Assembly (NCBI GenBank): GCA_003116995.1
Contig: BDSL01000028.1
Span: forward strand, 972,781 to 1,036,780
Direction: 5' to 3'
Source: Yamagishiella unicocca
Taxonomy: Eukaryota > Chlorophyta > Chlorophyceae > Chlamydomonadales > Volvocaceae
Length of the DNA stretch: 64,000 nucleotides
The notes beneath the pieces are model-generated. The model ran no database searches, had not been told where the DNA came from, and saw nothing but the letters and a program-made list of their open reading frames with translations. The position numbers and the translations under genes were made by a program. Below, one piece after another: positions 1 through 12,309 of the stretch. Positions within the stretch are counted from its first letter, which is position 1. The number at the start of each line of letters is the position of its first letter.

Positions 1-69
1 CTGCCAGTTGGCCCTTGAACCATGGGTCGCTGGCCCTGCCCCCCCCCGCCTCTCATCCCTCTCGCCCAG

Positions 70-1606
70 CCACTCCGCGCGCCAGCACGTGCCCGTTGGT
101 GAGTACATCAACAACCTGCGGGAGATGGTGTCATACATGAGGGGAGCCGGCGTGGAGCGCACCGTGCTCGTCACGCCGCCGCCCGTGTGGGAACCGGGGC
201 GGAAAGAGCACCAGATCAAGGTGAACACTCGCTTATGTGTGCCTCTGGCGAGTCTTTGCAATGATACATGTACTCGTTAGAGGATCCGCCCCTTGTGGGG
301 GGGGGCTATGTAGTCCAAAGATCTGTCTTTTGTGCTGGGAAGTAACTGTTGCAGCGCAAAGGATATTAAGCCGTAGCGACGGGTGGCTGGAGCTGGTAAT
401 AAGGTGTGTGCTGCGTCGCATGCCACGTCTTGTGGTCCACAGCCGCAACTGACCCATGGGTCGTTAACCGGGGGCCACACGAGGTGTACGCCCATTCCGC
501 CTGCGTCCTCCCAACGGTTTGCGAAGGCGCCGTGGGTACATTTCGAGATTTGCAGTTCGTCGCCGCAGCATGTGGCATGGAGATCGCGTTGCTGACCGGC
601 TCCCGTCACCCTATTTGGCCTGCGCGGCATCCCCCATGGCGCACGTTCCGTTGGTCCACAGCGCATGGGCGAGCAGGCAAAGGACTGGTCGCTGGACCGT
701 ACCTTTGAGGACTCGGCCGTGTACTCGAAGGCTGCGGCGGCCGTGGCCTCCGAGTTGGGCGTGCCCTGCCTGGACCTGTTCTCGCTGGTGCAGCAGGTGG
801 GCTGTACAGCAGCTGCTCTCGTGCATGTTGAGGCATAGCTAATATATATATCCCGGGCGCCTGGCCGATTTCGCACAGTGTGATGCGTTGCTGTTGGGTG
901 GCCTGTTGCTTCTGCGCAATGCAAGTATCCGGGGATGGAGGGAAGACCCGGTTACACGACATAGTGTCGGTGTGTGTATGTGTATGTGTATGGTGTGTGT
1001 GTGTAGCGCCAGAGTGTTAACCTGGCCCGCATGTCTGCTGTGAATCGTGTCCTCGCCAAATGGCGCGCACTGGGTGGGGCAAGGCGCTTGCTGCGCTGCG
1101 TGTCCTGTGCCCGGGGTACGACATATGCGTCCGTCGGTGACCTCCGCGCAGGAGGAGAACTGGGGCGAGCGGTTATTGTGCGACGGGCTGCACTTCACGC
1201 CGGTCGGCCAGGAGAAGACGTGGCAGCTGCTCAAGGAGCTGCTTGTGCGGGAGTGGCCTGACATCAAGTGAGTCCAGAGGGTTACGGTTGTTTGGGTTCT
1301 GGGCGGAGAGGTATTCGCAGTCAGCCGGGGCCCCACCGGAGCGGCGAGCCTGGGTTTGGAGGACGCCGGATTCCGGATGGAACCCCGAATTGGAGGGTTT
1401 GAAATGGATGGGGAACCTGTGGGGTTGGATTGCGCCTTGGGTGGTGTCGTACTGTGCCTTGCTGTGAGGTTTCCCGTGCTGCACGCAAACCCGCCTCACC
1501 ACAATCCCACAGGCCGGAGGAGCTACCAACCCATTTTCCGGCGTGGGATGCGGTCGACTTGGAGAACCCGAAGGCGAGCTTCGGCTCCGCGGATGGCAGG
1601 TCGTGA
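70..1606 (+). CDS. IAH1: IAH1-type GDSL esterase, 3' part (5' end outside window)
   Basis: This is the C-terminal half of a GDSL/SGNH hydrolase of the isoamyl-acetate-hydrolysing esterase family, which cleaves short-chain acyl esters. Four exons are visible: 70-220, 662-796, 1152-1267 and 1513-1606. All junctions use GT/AG and keep phase. Exon 1 carries SARQHVPVGEYINNLREMV and TVLVTPPPVW, typical of the family just after the GxND block. Exon 3 carries the C-terminal catalytic Asp/His motif as DGLHFTPVGQEK. The last exon ends ADGRS followed by TGA. The catalytic Ser block (GDSL) and the oxyanion Gly/Asn lie upstream of the window. The family assignment is firm; the substrate is unknown. No neighbouring gene suggests a pathway. 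Confidence 0.85.
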
Positions 1607-2535
1607 GCGTTGTGAGCTTCAGCTCCACGGGCGGCAGCTCGTTAACACAGCCGTAGGCTGGCTCTGGAGGGCATGAGGCGTTTCATTTACCGCTGCGGCT
1701 GGGTAGGGTGTGGCGGGAGCAACACGCGGACTGCCATCTCCTGGCAGGGTGCAGACTATGGGTGTGGGTCGCTAGGCTGTACGGATGCACGGCCTGAGTA
1801 AGTGTGCGTACTCGAGTGGCATGTTACATCTGAAGTGGGCCGGGCTTGGTACCTTATGTTGCGGTGTGAGGGTATGGTCTGTGGACACGAGGGCTGCTGT
1901 GTGGCCCCATACCCTTTGCTGTGTTATATTAACCTGGCTTCGTGGCGCGGCAATGTTCCAGTTTGCCTTCGAATGCTACCAGCGTGCGCTGACCTAATGC
2001 TTGCTACCTAGTCCGCTCACAAACCAATTGTAGGGGCCTCGTGGGAATTGTAAAGGGATTTTACCATATATTGCCTGGGCGAGCAGCCGACCACGATAGC
2101 AGCAGCATCGTGAGCAGTCACGGGCTCAAACCCACTGCCATCAGTGAGGCGATCCCTGTGAACCGGGTGCGTGCATATACATATTATACACGATCGCACT
2201 CCAGTCTGGCGTGCAATATAAAATTTCCTGCCCCCGCGATGAAACCCGCTACTGCCGTACGCTCCGGTAGTCAGCTGCCGTAGTGACGTGTGTGGCATGG
2301 CCATTTGACCGTCGCTTCCTGCAAGCTTAAAGTTGATTTGTGTATTTCTCAAGCTGGATAGCCCAACACCATAGGTGATGTCTTTAAGCTCAGACATAAA
2401 CGGAATACTTGCCTCTGACCAGCAAAGAACGTGTTAACTCTGTACGCAGCCTTCTAATAGTGCATGGGGCACCTTATACTAGTATTTCTACTAGGCCACC
2501 TTACCACTAGCAGATAAAAGAGTGGTCGCTGCGAG
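1607..2535. other. IAH1 3' UTR and spacer before CACTIN
   Basis: This holds the esterase 3' UTR, with a TGTAA signal at 2049, then about 480 bases up to the Cactin ATG. I see no convincing coding exon, RNA gene or repeat here. The CACTIN promoter must lie at its right end, but no clear core element was recognised. Confidence 0.5.
2049..2053 (+). terminator. TGTAA polyadenylation signal (IAH1)
   Basis: TGTAA is the usual volvocine poly(A) signal. This is the first one after the IAH1 stop codon and would give a 3' UTR of about 450 bases. Confidence 0.5.
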
Positions 2536-5500
2536 ATGGGCAAGGACAAGAAGAGCAAAAAGGACAGCAAGGACAAGAAGGCAAAGAAGGAGCGAAAGGA
2601 GAAGAAAAAAAGCCACAAAAGCAAGCGGGATGCGAGCTCCACGGAAAGCTCTTCTTCCGAGTCGGATGAGGAGCCGCAGCGCCGCGTGGACAAACTGGTA
2701 AGTTGAATATGTTTTAAATTTGGGCATGACGGTCTGGCTGTATGTTGCTACGTGATGGTCAGCGTTCAGGCACTGTTGGATCCACTCCCCTGGCGGCGAT
2801 TACGAGCCTTACAGGGTATTTAGTAACGTGGTCGGGCCACCTTCCTGGTCTGAGTGCCACTGGCTCGTTGCGAATTACCGTCAGATACGGTGTGGCGTAC
2901 CAACCCGTGGTTTCCCCCGCCGATACCTCCTTACCTCCCTTCCCCTGTACGACTCCCCGGTCAATCGAACCCTTCTTGTCTATGAATCTTCACCATAGGC
3001 GACTAAGGTGGCGGCTCACCTACAGCGCACCGGCGCCGCCTCCGGCGGCCCGACGTTCGTTTGGGCCAAGAAGATAGAACGGGAGCTGGAGAGCGGCAAA
3101 TCAGTGCGGGACATTGCAGCCGCGCAAACCCGCACGTCGCAGGCTGAGCGCATGGTAGGCGGACTCTCTCCTATAGGCGGGTGTCGAGGCGGGTGCGGGC
3201 AAGTTTCGCGAGCTGAGGGTGGTACGTTGCTCCAGGAAGGGTCGTTGCGGCACGCATGGAGCGGGACACGAGCGGAATCCCATCCGCCGATGGCCTGTGT
3301 CCGTAGACAAGGGAAGTCTCTTGGCCTGGCCTGGCAGCGAGGCTCTGGGCTCTCGCCAAGCGCGAGATGGGCAGTGGGGCGGGAGCCGATTGAGCTGCTG
3401 TGACCGGCCTGAGACGGCCCCAGCCGATGCGGTGGTAGCCGCGACAAGGTCTTTAAAGTGCTGGTGCGGTGGCGTCGCGCCCCGGTAGAGGCTTCACCTC
3501 GGCGGCCACAGCGGCAGAGTACGCTTCAGTGGCCGCAGCTGCCGGCGTCGCCACGGCAGTTACCGCTGCTGATGCCGGGCTACCGCTGTTGACGCCGGGC
3601 TGCTGATGCTGATGCCGGGCTACTGATGGGAAGGACCGTGTGGGGTGATCCGCTGCCGCTGCTGTCACCGCAGGACGAGATCGAGAAGGTTCGGAAGCGC
3701 CAGGCGGATCGCGAGGAGGAAAAGGCCCGGCGCGAGGAGGAGCTGGTGGGTGGGCGGGTCGAGTGTGCATGTGCGCGTGCCATGTGTGTCAGCAACATGG
3801 CCTGAGCCGCGACATGTGGCACCTCAAGCAAAACAGCCTGAGCCGCGACACGTCACGCGCCGGCGAGGTGTATGGGATTGTGCATGATGTGCACCTGTAG
3901 GGCTACACGCGTCCTGCCGAGCGGCTGCCGCCTACCGTCACTCGCTGCGCACCCAACCACCAACCACCAACACATTCGCGCGCCCGTCCGCCCACCACGC
4001 GCCTCTGCGCTACCCCGCATCCCTCCCTCAGTCGCTGATCCAGCGGCTGCGAGCCGCCCAAGAGGCCATGGAGTCGGAGGCCAAGGAGGAGGAGTTTTAC
4101 CTGAAGGCGCTCATAGGCAAGGCTGAGAAGCGGTTTGCGGAGGTGAGGCGGCCAGGGTGAAGGGGCAAAGCGCGGGCTGGCGGGCGCGGCGGCGTTGGTG
4201 GGGCCGGGTTGACTAGTCGGCGAGGGAAGGGATTACCGGCCACCGGAATAGTCGGGGGGAAGGTAAGGGTGTGTTTTGTCGGGACTGGGGCAAGGGTGCC
4301 GGCCCAGAGCAGCCTGCGGCAATTGTCCACGGAACCTCGGCAGCCGTGAAGGGACCAAAGGCATGAGTGAGGAAGGTGAGGAAGGGAGTCGGTGTAGGGA
4401 GCTGGTACCTCGCTGTTGGCCCTGACCTAATGTCCGCCGCCCTCATGACCCCCACCTCCACCCCACCCACCCCTCCTGAAACCCTCCAGGGCCGGCCCTC
4501 CGGCATCGACAAGATCGCCAAGAACCTGCACCTGCACGGCACGTACGGCTGCGACATGGTGGAGCCGTGGTCGTACTTTGAGGGGCTGCAGCTGGCGGAG
4601 GCGAGGGAGCTGCACCAGGGGATTGTGGACTACCAGGTGTGTGGGGGTATGGGGGGGGGGGTGACAGGAAACCCGTAGGTCGGCACTTGGGGGGGGAGGG
4701 GGAGGAAACCCGTAGGTCGGCGGTTGGGGGGGAGTGACAGGAAACCCGTAGGTCGGCACTGAAAAGTAAAACCGGTGGGGTGGGGTTTTTATTTGAGACA
4801 CGCGTATTTGTGGGAGGTATTGAGAACAGGTGCTATGTGCGGGTATGGGGGCTACGTGTTATGTTGGGGATACCGGGTACACGTGATAAGGTGCCATCTA
4901 GATGTGTGGGGAGGGTTCGAGGGAAACCCGTGGATGTCCGAAAAAAATCGTTTAAAACAGAAGTTTTGAGGGGAGGGAGGGTGGCGGGGGAATCCGTGGA
5001 GACGACAAGGGAGAAAGAGAGAGGGATTACTAGCGGCAGGAAAAAGGGTGGGTGGTTTTGGGACCGGTGTTCGGTTGCCATTGGCGTGATGTGGGTCGGC
5101 AGGTGGTTGCTCGAGTCTGCGCTGTGCCGGCACGTTCGGGCATGCTTGCGAGCAAGCCGCCACCGCAAGTAGGTGTGGGCGGCCATCGCCGTGCCGCCGC
5201 GGGCTTGCGCAGACGGCGCCCACATCCGCGCTGCTGCGGCGTTGCGATGCCGTGCAGGAGTACGACAAGTACGACGACGTCCACCAGAAGTTTTGGGCGG
5301 CGCTGCGGGTGGTTGCGGATGCGGAGCTGGAGGAGGCGGTGCAGCGGTGAGTGCCCCGAGCGTTGCTGGGGTTGCAAGGAAAACCCGTTGCTGGGGTGGG
5401 GGCGGGGCATCTGCTGGTGCAGCGTGCTGCTGGGGGCGAGTCGGGTCAGCTGCCGGGGCGGCGTGGAATCATGACCTGTACTGAGCTGATGTGCTAGGGT

Positions 5501-8500
5501 TACTGGGGTTTAACCACCTCAACCGACAGCTAACAACTAACAACCCACAGGGACGCCTCCGACCGAGCCAACCTGCGCCGCGGCGGCGACACGGGGCCCA
5601 GTGGTTCCGGAGCCGGGGGCCTGGAGGAGCCGGGGGGTCGCAGCAGCCTGCACTCGGATGTGGAGGTGCAGATCGAGAACATGCTGTCGGGTGCGTGGGT
5701 GGCGGGAGCGGGAGGGGGGGAGCGGGAGGGGAAGGGATGTGGACGGGGCAAAGGGGGAAGGGAAAGGGGCGTGAAGGGGGAAAGGGAAGGGTGCTGGTGT
5801 GCTGGGGGGCGATGTGGTGTTGAAAGCGCGTGGGTAGCCGGCGGAGTGTGCGTGGGGATGGGTGGCGTGGAGGGAGAGGTGTGGATTGTGGGGGATATGA
5901 AAGGAGACCCGTGGGTCGGCGTCACGCTGCGGTACCCCCATCCGCAGCACAGACCGTTCCTCCCACCCGTCCCCCTCCGGTCGCTCACTGGTTACCCAGC
6001 CGGCCCCCTGCGCCCGTTCTTGTCTGTTACCCACCCGCGCCCGTTCTTGTCTGTTACCCCCCTGCGCCCGTTCTTTTCTTTTACCCCCCCTGCGCCCGTT
6101 CTTTTCTTTTACCCCCCTGCGCCCGTTCTTGTATGTTACCCCCCTGCGCCCGTGCCGTCGTCCGCAGGTCAGACGCACTCCGCGCTAGTCGCAATGGAGG
6201 GAGATGTGGACCGGGCGCTCCAGGGGGGGATCGGCGACCCGGAGTACTGGGAGGCGGTGCTCAAGAGGCTGCAGGTGCGGGCCGCAACCAACACGCGGGG
6301 AGGAAAGGCAGACCCTGCCACTTCCTGTATCGCACTGCGATTCCGCTTCGCCGACTCGGCGTCGGTCCCCGTGCGGCTGTCCGTGCTTTCATATGGTCGG
6401 GTTTTTTTATCTCGCGTTGCTTTGGCCGCCTCCGAAACCATGGCCGCTTCCGAACCATGGCCGCTTCCGAACCATGGCCGCTTCCGAAACCATGGCCGCT
6501 TCCGAAACCATGGCCGCTTCCGAAACCACGTCCTTCAGGTCCACAAGGCGAAGGCGCAGGTCCGCGAGCAGCAAGCTGCCGCCATGCAGCGCCACATCAG
6601 CTCGGAGATTCTGAAGCGGGAGGCGGCGCGGGAGGAGCGGAAGCGCCTGGCGGAGGAGCGGCGGAAGGAGGTGCGGGCGCGGGCGGTGCATGCATGCAGG
6701 AGTGCAATATGGCGACGACGATGACTGTGCACTAAAAAAACAACTTACCGCAAAACCGCCTTTTTTAAAAATGCAAAATACCGGCGCATACGGCGTGTTG
6801 CCGTAGCAGTGCAGCAATGTGTCCTGCTTATGCCTCTCTCGACGCCCTCATGACCCGCGGGTCGGCGACCCCTCTCGACGCCCTCACGACCTGCGGGTCG
6901 GCGCAGGCGGCGGCGGCGGCGGGTCGGGATGCCGCGGAGCTCGAGCTGGAGCTGGACGAGACGAGCAGCAGCGAGAGCAGCGACGGCGAGGAGGGGGACA
7001 AGGAGGGGGACAAGGACGGCGAGGGGGCGGCGCGGCGGGAGGGCGGAGAGGACGAGGACGAGGCGGCGGAGGGGCGACCCGCGGGGGGGCAGGTGCGACG
7101 GGGGGGGCAGCCAGGATGGGGCTGAGACACAGGGAGAAATGAAGCCCGATAGAAGGGCCCGGGGGGTTCGAGGAAGACCCGTGGAAGGGCCCGGGGGGTT
7201 CGAGGAAGACCCGTGGAAGGGCCCGGGGCGTTCGAGGAAGACCCGTGGAAGGGCCCGGGGGGTTCGAGGAAGACCCGTGGAAGGGCCCGGGGGGGGGGCT
7301 GAGGATAAGGTCGTTGGAGGGGGCTGGAGGGGGAAGGGGAGACGGGAGGAGGCGGGGGGGAGGAGAACGGGCATACACGAGGAACACGCAAGGCGGTGGC
7401 GAGGCGGTGCTACATGCGGCTTTCGTTCCGGTGAATGCCGCAATCAGAGCGGGGTTGGTGTCGCTGGTGTTTAGGGCGCGAGGAGGGTAGACGTCATCCA
7501 CCGCGTGCGTGTGCGTGTTGGGTTGGAGTGGGTGTGGATGTGGGTGTGTGTGTTGGTGTGGGCGTTGGTGTGGGTGTGGGTGTGGGTTCAGCTCCAAGCC
7601 GCGAAGCCTGACGTGTGTTTCGTGTTCGCAGGAGGGTGCGGAGGGGGAAGACGGCGTGGGCCCCGCCGACCCCGCGGGGCCTGCGGGCGAAGACGACGAG
7701 GAAGTCCTGACGGACCCGCACATATCGGACGGCCGCTTCAGCCCGCCGCCCATAAAGCCCTCGGAGGCTGTCGGCAAGGACGTGGTGAACGAAGAGGACG
7801 ACTATAGGTAGGACCCAGGGCCGCCATCCTGTCCTATCGTGTTTTGCCCCTACCCGCGAAAGCGCCCTTCTCCCGCGGCGCGCCGTTCAGAGTACAGGTA
7901 CAGCTCGTACCCTTTGTACGGCGCTCCGGCTCGCCCACGTAGCGCCAGGCACTTCAGCAACTGCTGCGGTTTCCCCTTCTCCGCCCCCCACCCCACCCCT
8001 ACCGCATGTCGTGTAACCGGTTTTTATGCCCCATCCCCCCGCCCTGGCGCCCCCTCCTACGGTTCGTGCTTCCCCCTCCAACCCGCGCTACTCCCCCCCT
8101 CCCGCCTCCACGGGTCTTCCTCGAACCCCTCCCGCCTCCGAAACCACCACCTACCAGGGCGCTCGCGCTGCTCCCCCCTCCCGCCTCCGAAACCACCACC
8201 TACCAGGGCGCTCGCGCTGCTCCCCTCTCCCGCCTCCGAAACCACCACCTACCAGGGCGCTCGCGCTGCTCCCCCCTCCCGCCTCCGAAACCACCACCTA
8301 CCAGGGCGCTCGCGCTGCTCCCCCCTCCCGCCTCCGAAACCACCACCTACCAGGGCGCTCGCGCTGCTACCCCCTCCCGCCTCCGAAACCACCACCTACC
8401 AGGGCGCTCGCGCCGCTCCCCCCTCCCGCCTCCGAAACCACCACCTACCAGGGCGCTCGCGCTGCTCCCCCCTCCCGCCTCCGAAACCACCACCTACCAG

Positions 8501-11500
8501 GGCGCTCGCGCTGCTCCCCTCTCCCGCCTCCGAAACCACCACCTACCAGGGCGCTCGCGCCGCTCCCCCCTCCCGCCTCCGAAACCACCACCTACCAGGG
8601 CGCTCGCGCTGCTCCCCCCTCCCGCCTCCGAAACCACCACCTACCAGGGCGCTCGCGCTGCTCCCCCCTCCCGCCTCCGAAACCACCACCTACCAGGGCG
8701 CTCGCGCCGCTCCCCCTCCCGCCTCCGAAACCACCACCTACCAGGGCGCTCGCGCCGCTCCCCCCTCCCGCCTCCGAAACCACCACCTACCAGGGCGCTC
8801 GCGCTGCTCCCCCCTCCCGCCTCCGAAACCACCACCTACCAGGGCGCTCGCGCTGCTCCCCCCTCCCGCCTCCGAAACCACCACCTACCAGGGCGCTCGC
8901 GCCGCTCCCCCCTCCCGCCTCCGAAACCACCACCTACCAGGGCGCTCGCGCCGCTCCCCCCTCCCGCCTCCGAAACCACCACCTACCAGGGCGCTCGCGC
9001 CGCTCCCCCTCCCGCCTCCGAAACCACCACCTACCAGGGCGCTCGCGCTGCTCCCCCTCCCGCCTCCGAAACCACCACCTACCAGGGCGCTCGCGCCGCT
9101 CCCCTCTCCCGCCTCCGAAACCACCACCTACCAGGGCGCTCGCGCTGCTCCCCCCTCCCGCCTCCGAAACCACCACCTACCAGGGCGCTCGCGCTGCTCC
9201 CCCCTCCCGCCTCCGAAACCACCACCTACCAGGGCGCTCGCGCTGCTCCCCCCTCCCGACTCCGAAACCACCACCTACCAGGGCGCTCGCGCCGCTCCCC
9301 CCTCCCGCCTCCGAAACCACCACCTACCAGGGCGCTCGCGCTGCTCCCCCCTCCCGCCTCCGAAACCACCACCTACCAGGGCGCTCGCGCTGCTCCCCCC
9401 TCCCGACTCCGAAACCACCACCTACCAGGGCGCTCGCGCCGCTCCCCCCTCCCGCCTCCGAAACCACCACCTACCAGGGCGCTCGCGCTGCTCCCCCCTC
9501 CCGCCTCCGAAACCACCACCTACCAGGGCGCTCGCGCTGCTCCGGCAGCAGGTCAAGCTGCAGGCGGCCAACGCCTTCAAGGCCGCCGCCGCGCTAGCGT
9601 CCGTGCCCGGCGCCAACAACCAGTCGGCTGCGGAGCGGGCCTACCAGGTGCTGCTCGCCCGCGGCATGGGCGGCGGGCACCCCATGCTGCGCAACCTTAC
9701 GGACGCGAACCAGGTGAGGGGAGCGAGGGCGAGGCCAGAGAACTGGGGGGCGGGCTGGATGGTGGTTTCGGAGCGGAGACGAAGAAGGTCAATGGAGGCC
9801 AAGGCGGGCTAGGCTGCGATTGCTGAGGGCTGGGGTCCATTCCAGTTGCGTGCTGCGTACCTGCGCCGTCTCCACATTGCCTCCTGCGATAGGGCGATAC
9901 CGGTAGATGCCGCTACCTGCCGGTAGATGCAGGTAGACGCAGGTAGATGCAGGTAGACGCAGGTAGATGCAGGTAGATGCAGGTAGACGCAGGTAGATGC
10001 AGGTAGATGCAGGTAGATGCCGGCGTGCCAACCCTTACAACCCGCGCCTCCGAAACCAACTAACCCGCAGCCCGGCGGCAGCGCGGACGCCGGCGCCGCT
10101 AGCGGCCCCGGCGGCAGCGGCGGCTACGTCCCCTTTCGCGGCGGCGGCCAGTTCCGCTACGCCGCCGAGGAGGACTCGGCGGCGCTCATCGCCTTCAAGT
10201 CGCAAGCGGAGAAGACCATGGGCCAGGTGGGGCGTCCGGTGTCTTCTTGTAGAGTTACCGGTATGATAAGAGCACGATGAGACACCCAGGGATTTGAGAC
10301 TCGTTGCGTCCGATGCCCGTGCCCTGGTGCCTCGCCCCACCCTGCCCGGGTAATCGGGTGTTACGTTTCTAGGGTTTCAGGGCAGTCGGGTGTTAAGGTG
10401 ACTGGCCATCAACACCGCCGCCTTTTTCGGTTTTTTCGGTTTCCCTTTTCGCCCCGCCCCAGGACGAGGGCGACCGCAATTTCGGCGGGGAGGTCTCCCT
10501 GGAGTCCAAGGTGTACTGGTGGCACGAGAAGTACAAGCCGCGCAAGCCCAAGTACTTCAACCGGGTCCACACTGGGTGCGTGTTGTGGGGGTCAAAGTTT
10601 CCATGCTGAGTGGGCGCTGCGTTGTTGGGCGTTGTTTCGGTTTCTGGGGTGGAGAGGGCAAGGAGGCGGTGAGTGGGGCCTGGCATATGCCGCACATCGT
10701 GGCACGCTTAACCCCTTCTCGAGCCGCCGCCTGCACCCCTCACGTGCTGCACCCCCCCCCCTCGTCTCCCCGGTTTGTCGGTCGTGGATTCGCGGATTAT
10801 CTTACCACCCCCCCGCAGCTACGAATGGAACAAGTACAACCAGACGCACTACGATAGCGACAACCCGCCCCCCAAGGTGGTCCAGGGCTACAAGTTTAAC
10901 ATCATGTACTTCGACCTCATCGACAAAACGAAGGTGCGCGTCGACCAGTGGGTCGGGTCGGGCGTTGTAGTTGGGCACGCGCGGCGACCCAACTGTGCGA
11001 TGATAAGAGCAGCCCAGGGTTCCCGCGTCACTGAATCACAACCACCCACCTGTATATACTACCGGTACCTTGGGGGGCTGAGCTCCCCCCCCGGCGCCCT
11101 GCCCTCCTCCTGTTGTTTGTCTTGCTCCCTCGCTCTGCCTTCCGATGTTACTTAGTATTCGCAACCCTCCGTACCTTCAAGCTGCCCGCTGCAACCCCAC
11201 CCCATATCCCCCAGGCGCCAACCTACCGCATCGCGCCGGACCCTGCCTCCACCGACAACTCCACCTGCCTCATCATCTTCTCCGCCGGGCCGCCGTACGA
11301 GGATATCGCGTTCAGGTAGCTGCGCGGAAGGGCGGCGGCGCGGTGTGTGCAGTACGGCAGCCTTAGGGGCTCGGCAGCCTTAGGGGCTCGGCAGCCTCAG
11401 GGGCTCGGCAGGCGCAGCGTAGCCGACTGCATCCACCGTGTGCGACCCCCTCCGCCAGACCGACTAAGATGACGACCCCACACACATGCACCCCACCCTC

Positions 11501-11671
11501 CCATCGAAATCCGCAGCTGTCGCCGACCGCCTGCCCTCCCTCTGTGTCCCCACCCTCAGGGTGGTCAACAAGGAGTGGGAGTACTCGCACAAGCGCGGCT
11601 TCAAGTGCACATACGACCGCGGCATCCTGCACGTCTACTTCAACTTCAAGCGCACGCGCTACCGCCGCTGA
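2536..11671 (+). CDS. CACTIN: Cactin, spliceosome-associated protein (complete, 17 exons, about 753 aa)
   Basis: Cactin is a conserved nuclear protein that binds spliceosomal partners and is needed for accurate splicing. Exons: 2536-2697, 2999-3154, 3674-3745, 4032-4142, 4490-4636, 5258-5346, 5551-5690, 6168-6274, 6539-6670, 6907-7092, 7632-7807, 9527-9713, 10071-10226, 10463-10575, 10819-10933, 11215-11315, 11560-11671. All keep phase, and 753 residues is close to the animal protein. The N-terminus is Lys/Ser/Glu-rich (MGKDKKSKKDSKDKK). The middle Cactin region carries LHLHGTYGCDMVEPW and YWEAVLKRLQ. The highly conserved C-terminal domain carries KPRKPKYFNRVHTGYEWNKY, NPPPKVVQGYKFNI, GPPYEDIAFRVVNKEWEYSH and the invariant end YRR-stop. 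An acidic stretch (exons 10-11) is lineage-specific. Several introns hold minisatellites, described separately. Confidence 0.93.
4667..4757 (+). repeat. Three copies of an 18-bp motif in CACTIN intron 5
   Basis: GGAAACCCGTAGGTCGGC occurs three times about 37 bases apart. It is a variant of the short ACCCGTGGGTCGG motif scattered over this half of the window. Confidence 0.6.
5998..6157 (+). repeat. Minisatellite in CACTIN intron 7
   Basis: About five imperfect copies of a unit near 27 bp, built around TTACCCCCCTGCGCCCGTTC. It ends just before the acceptor of exon 8 and supplies a pyrimidine-rich tract there. Confidence 0.7.
6423..6535 (+). repeat. Minisatellite in CACTIN intron 8
   Basis: About six copies of a 17-18-bp unit, CCATGGCCGCTTCCGAA, running up to the acceptor of exon 9 at 6538. 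Confidence 0.75.
7152..7290 (+). repeat. 32-bp minisatellite in CACTIN intron 10
   Basis: Four copies plus a partial one, with starts at 7152, 7184, 7216, 7248 and 7280. The core reads GGTTCGAGGAAGACCCGTGG. The reverse complement of this core occurs again at about 8105-8125, at the left edge of the 49-bp array in the next intron. Confidence 0.8.
8126..9551 (+). repeat. 49-bp tandem array carrying 29 copies of the exon-12 3' splice site
   Basis: The unit contains a C-rich pyrimidine tract, then CCACCACCTACCAG, then GGCGCTCGCGCTGCT. TACCAG occurs 29 times from 8152 to 9521. The distance between first and last is 1,369 bases, which equals 28 x 49 minus 3, and three units are visibly one C short. 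The last TACCAG is the phase-correct acceptor of Cactin exon 12 (exon start 9527). Each unit therefore duplicates the intron end plus the first exon bases, which encode ALALL. The array has no stop codon in any + frame. Confidence 0.92.
9901..10020 (+). repeat. 10-bp array of AGGTAGATGC / AGGTAGACGC
   Basis: Ten uninterrupted 10-bp units run from 9921 to 10020, with one more at 9901, in CACTIN intron 12. Each unit contains AG|GTAGA, which looks like a weak 5' splice site. The exon 12 donor actually inferred is at 9714 (CAG|GTGAGG). Confidence 0.8.
11357..11411 (+). repeat. 19-bp repeat in CACTIN intron 16
   Basis: Three copies of GGCAGCCTTAGGGGCTC, with small changes, lie in the last intron. 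Confidence 0.6.
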
Positions 11672-12304
11672 GGGCCGCATAGCAGGGGTCCGCCTGGGGT
11701 TGTGGGGATCATCTACGCCAGGGAGGGCGGCGGCTGGGCATGATAGGAAGCCCGTGGGTCGGCCCATGGGTGGGCGAGGCCGAGGGCCTTCGGCGATGCA
11801 TGCCCCGCCATCGAAGCCGGGCAAGTTTTGTTTCTGACAACGCAGCTCTGCCTCTGGACTTGTTCAGACTGTTCTGTGACTTTTTCGGGTTGCTATCTGG
11901 CAAAGTGTTGACCAACATGACTGTCGTGCTTCATTCACCGACCGACCGACCATTCGTTACATGGATACGGTAGTGTCCGGTAGGCGACGCGGACGGCTGC
12001 ATCAGGTTTATGAGGCGCACTCCATCGCGGCGTCAGACATGGCATTGGCATGGCGTGTGGGATTCACGGGAAGGAGAGTTCAGAGAGGAGAGAGTGACCT
12101 GCCTGGGGACGCACGGTTTGGGAAGAACGTTGTGAGCAGTGGGTGCTGCTTCATTTCCTTGTGCCGGGACAATCCTTTGGTAGGTCGTTATCCCAATGCC
12201 CCGGGCGCCGCCATGCGATGGCGTAGATCACAACTACTGCGTGTTGCCGAGAGCCGGTTTTTCGTCCTTGCTTTGGAGAGCTTCACCAACAAAGTGACGG
12301 TGAT

Positions 12305-12309
12305 TGTAA
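12305..12309 (+). terminator. TGTAA polyadenylation signal (CACTIN)
   Basis: This is the first TGTAA after the Cactin stop codon, about 630 bases downstream. That is an acceptable 3' UTR length for this group. Confidence 0.45.

Noticed and set aside
7839..9826. Long + strand frames through the 49-bp array (Pro/Arg/Ala-rich)
   Set aside because: They lie mostly in CACTIN intron 11. Exon 11 ends in phase 2 and joins cleanly at 9527. Translation of the array would need use of an upstream acceptor, which is treated as a finding, not a gene.
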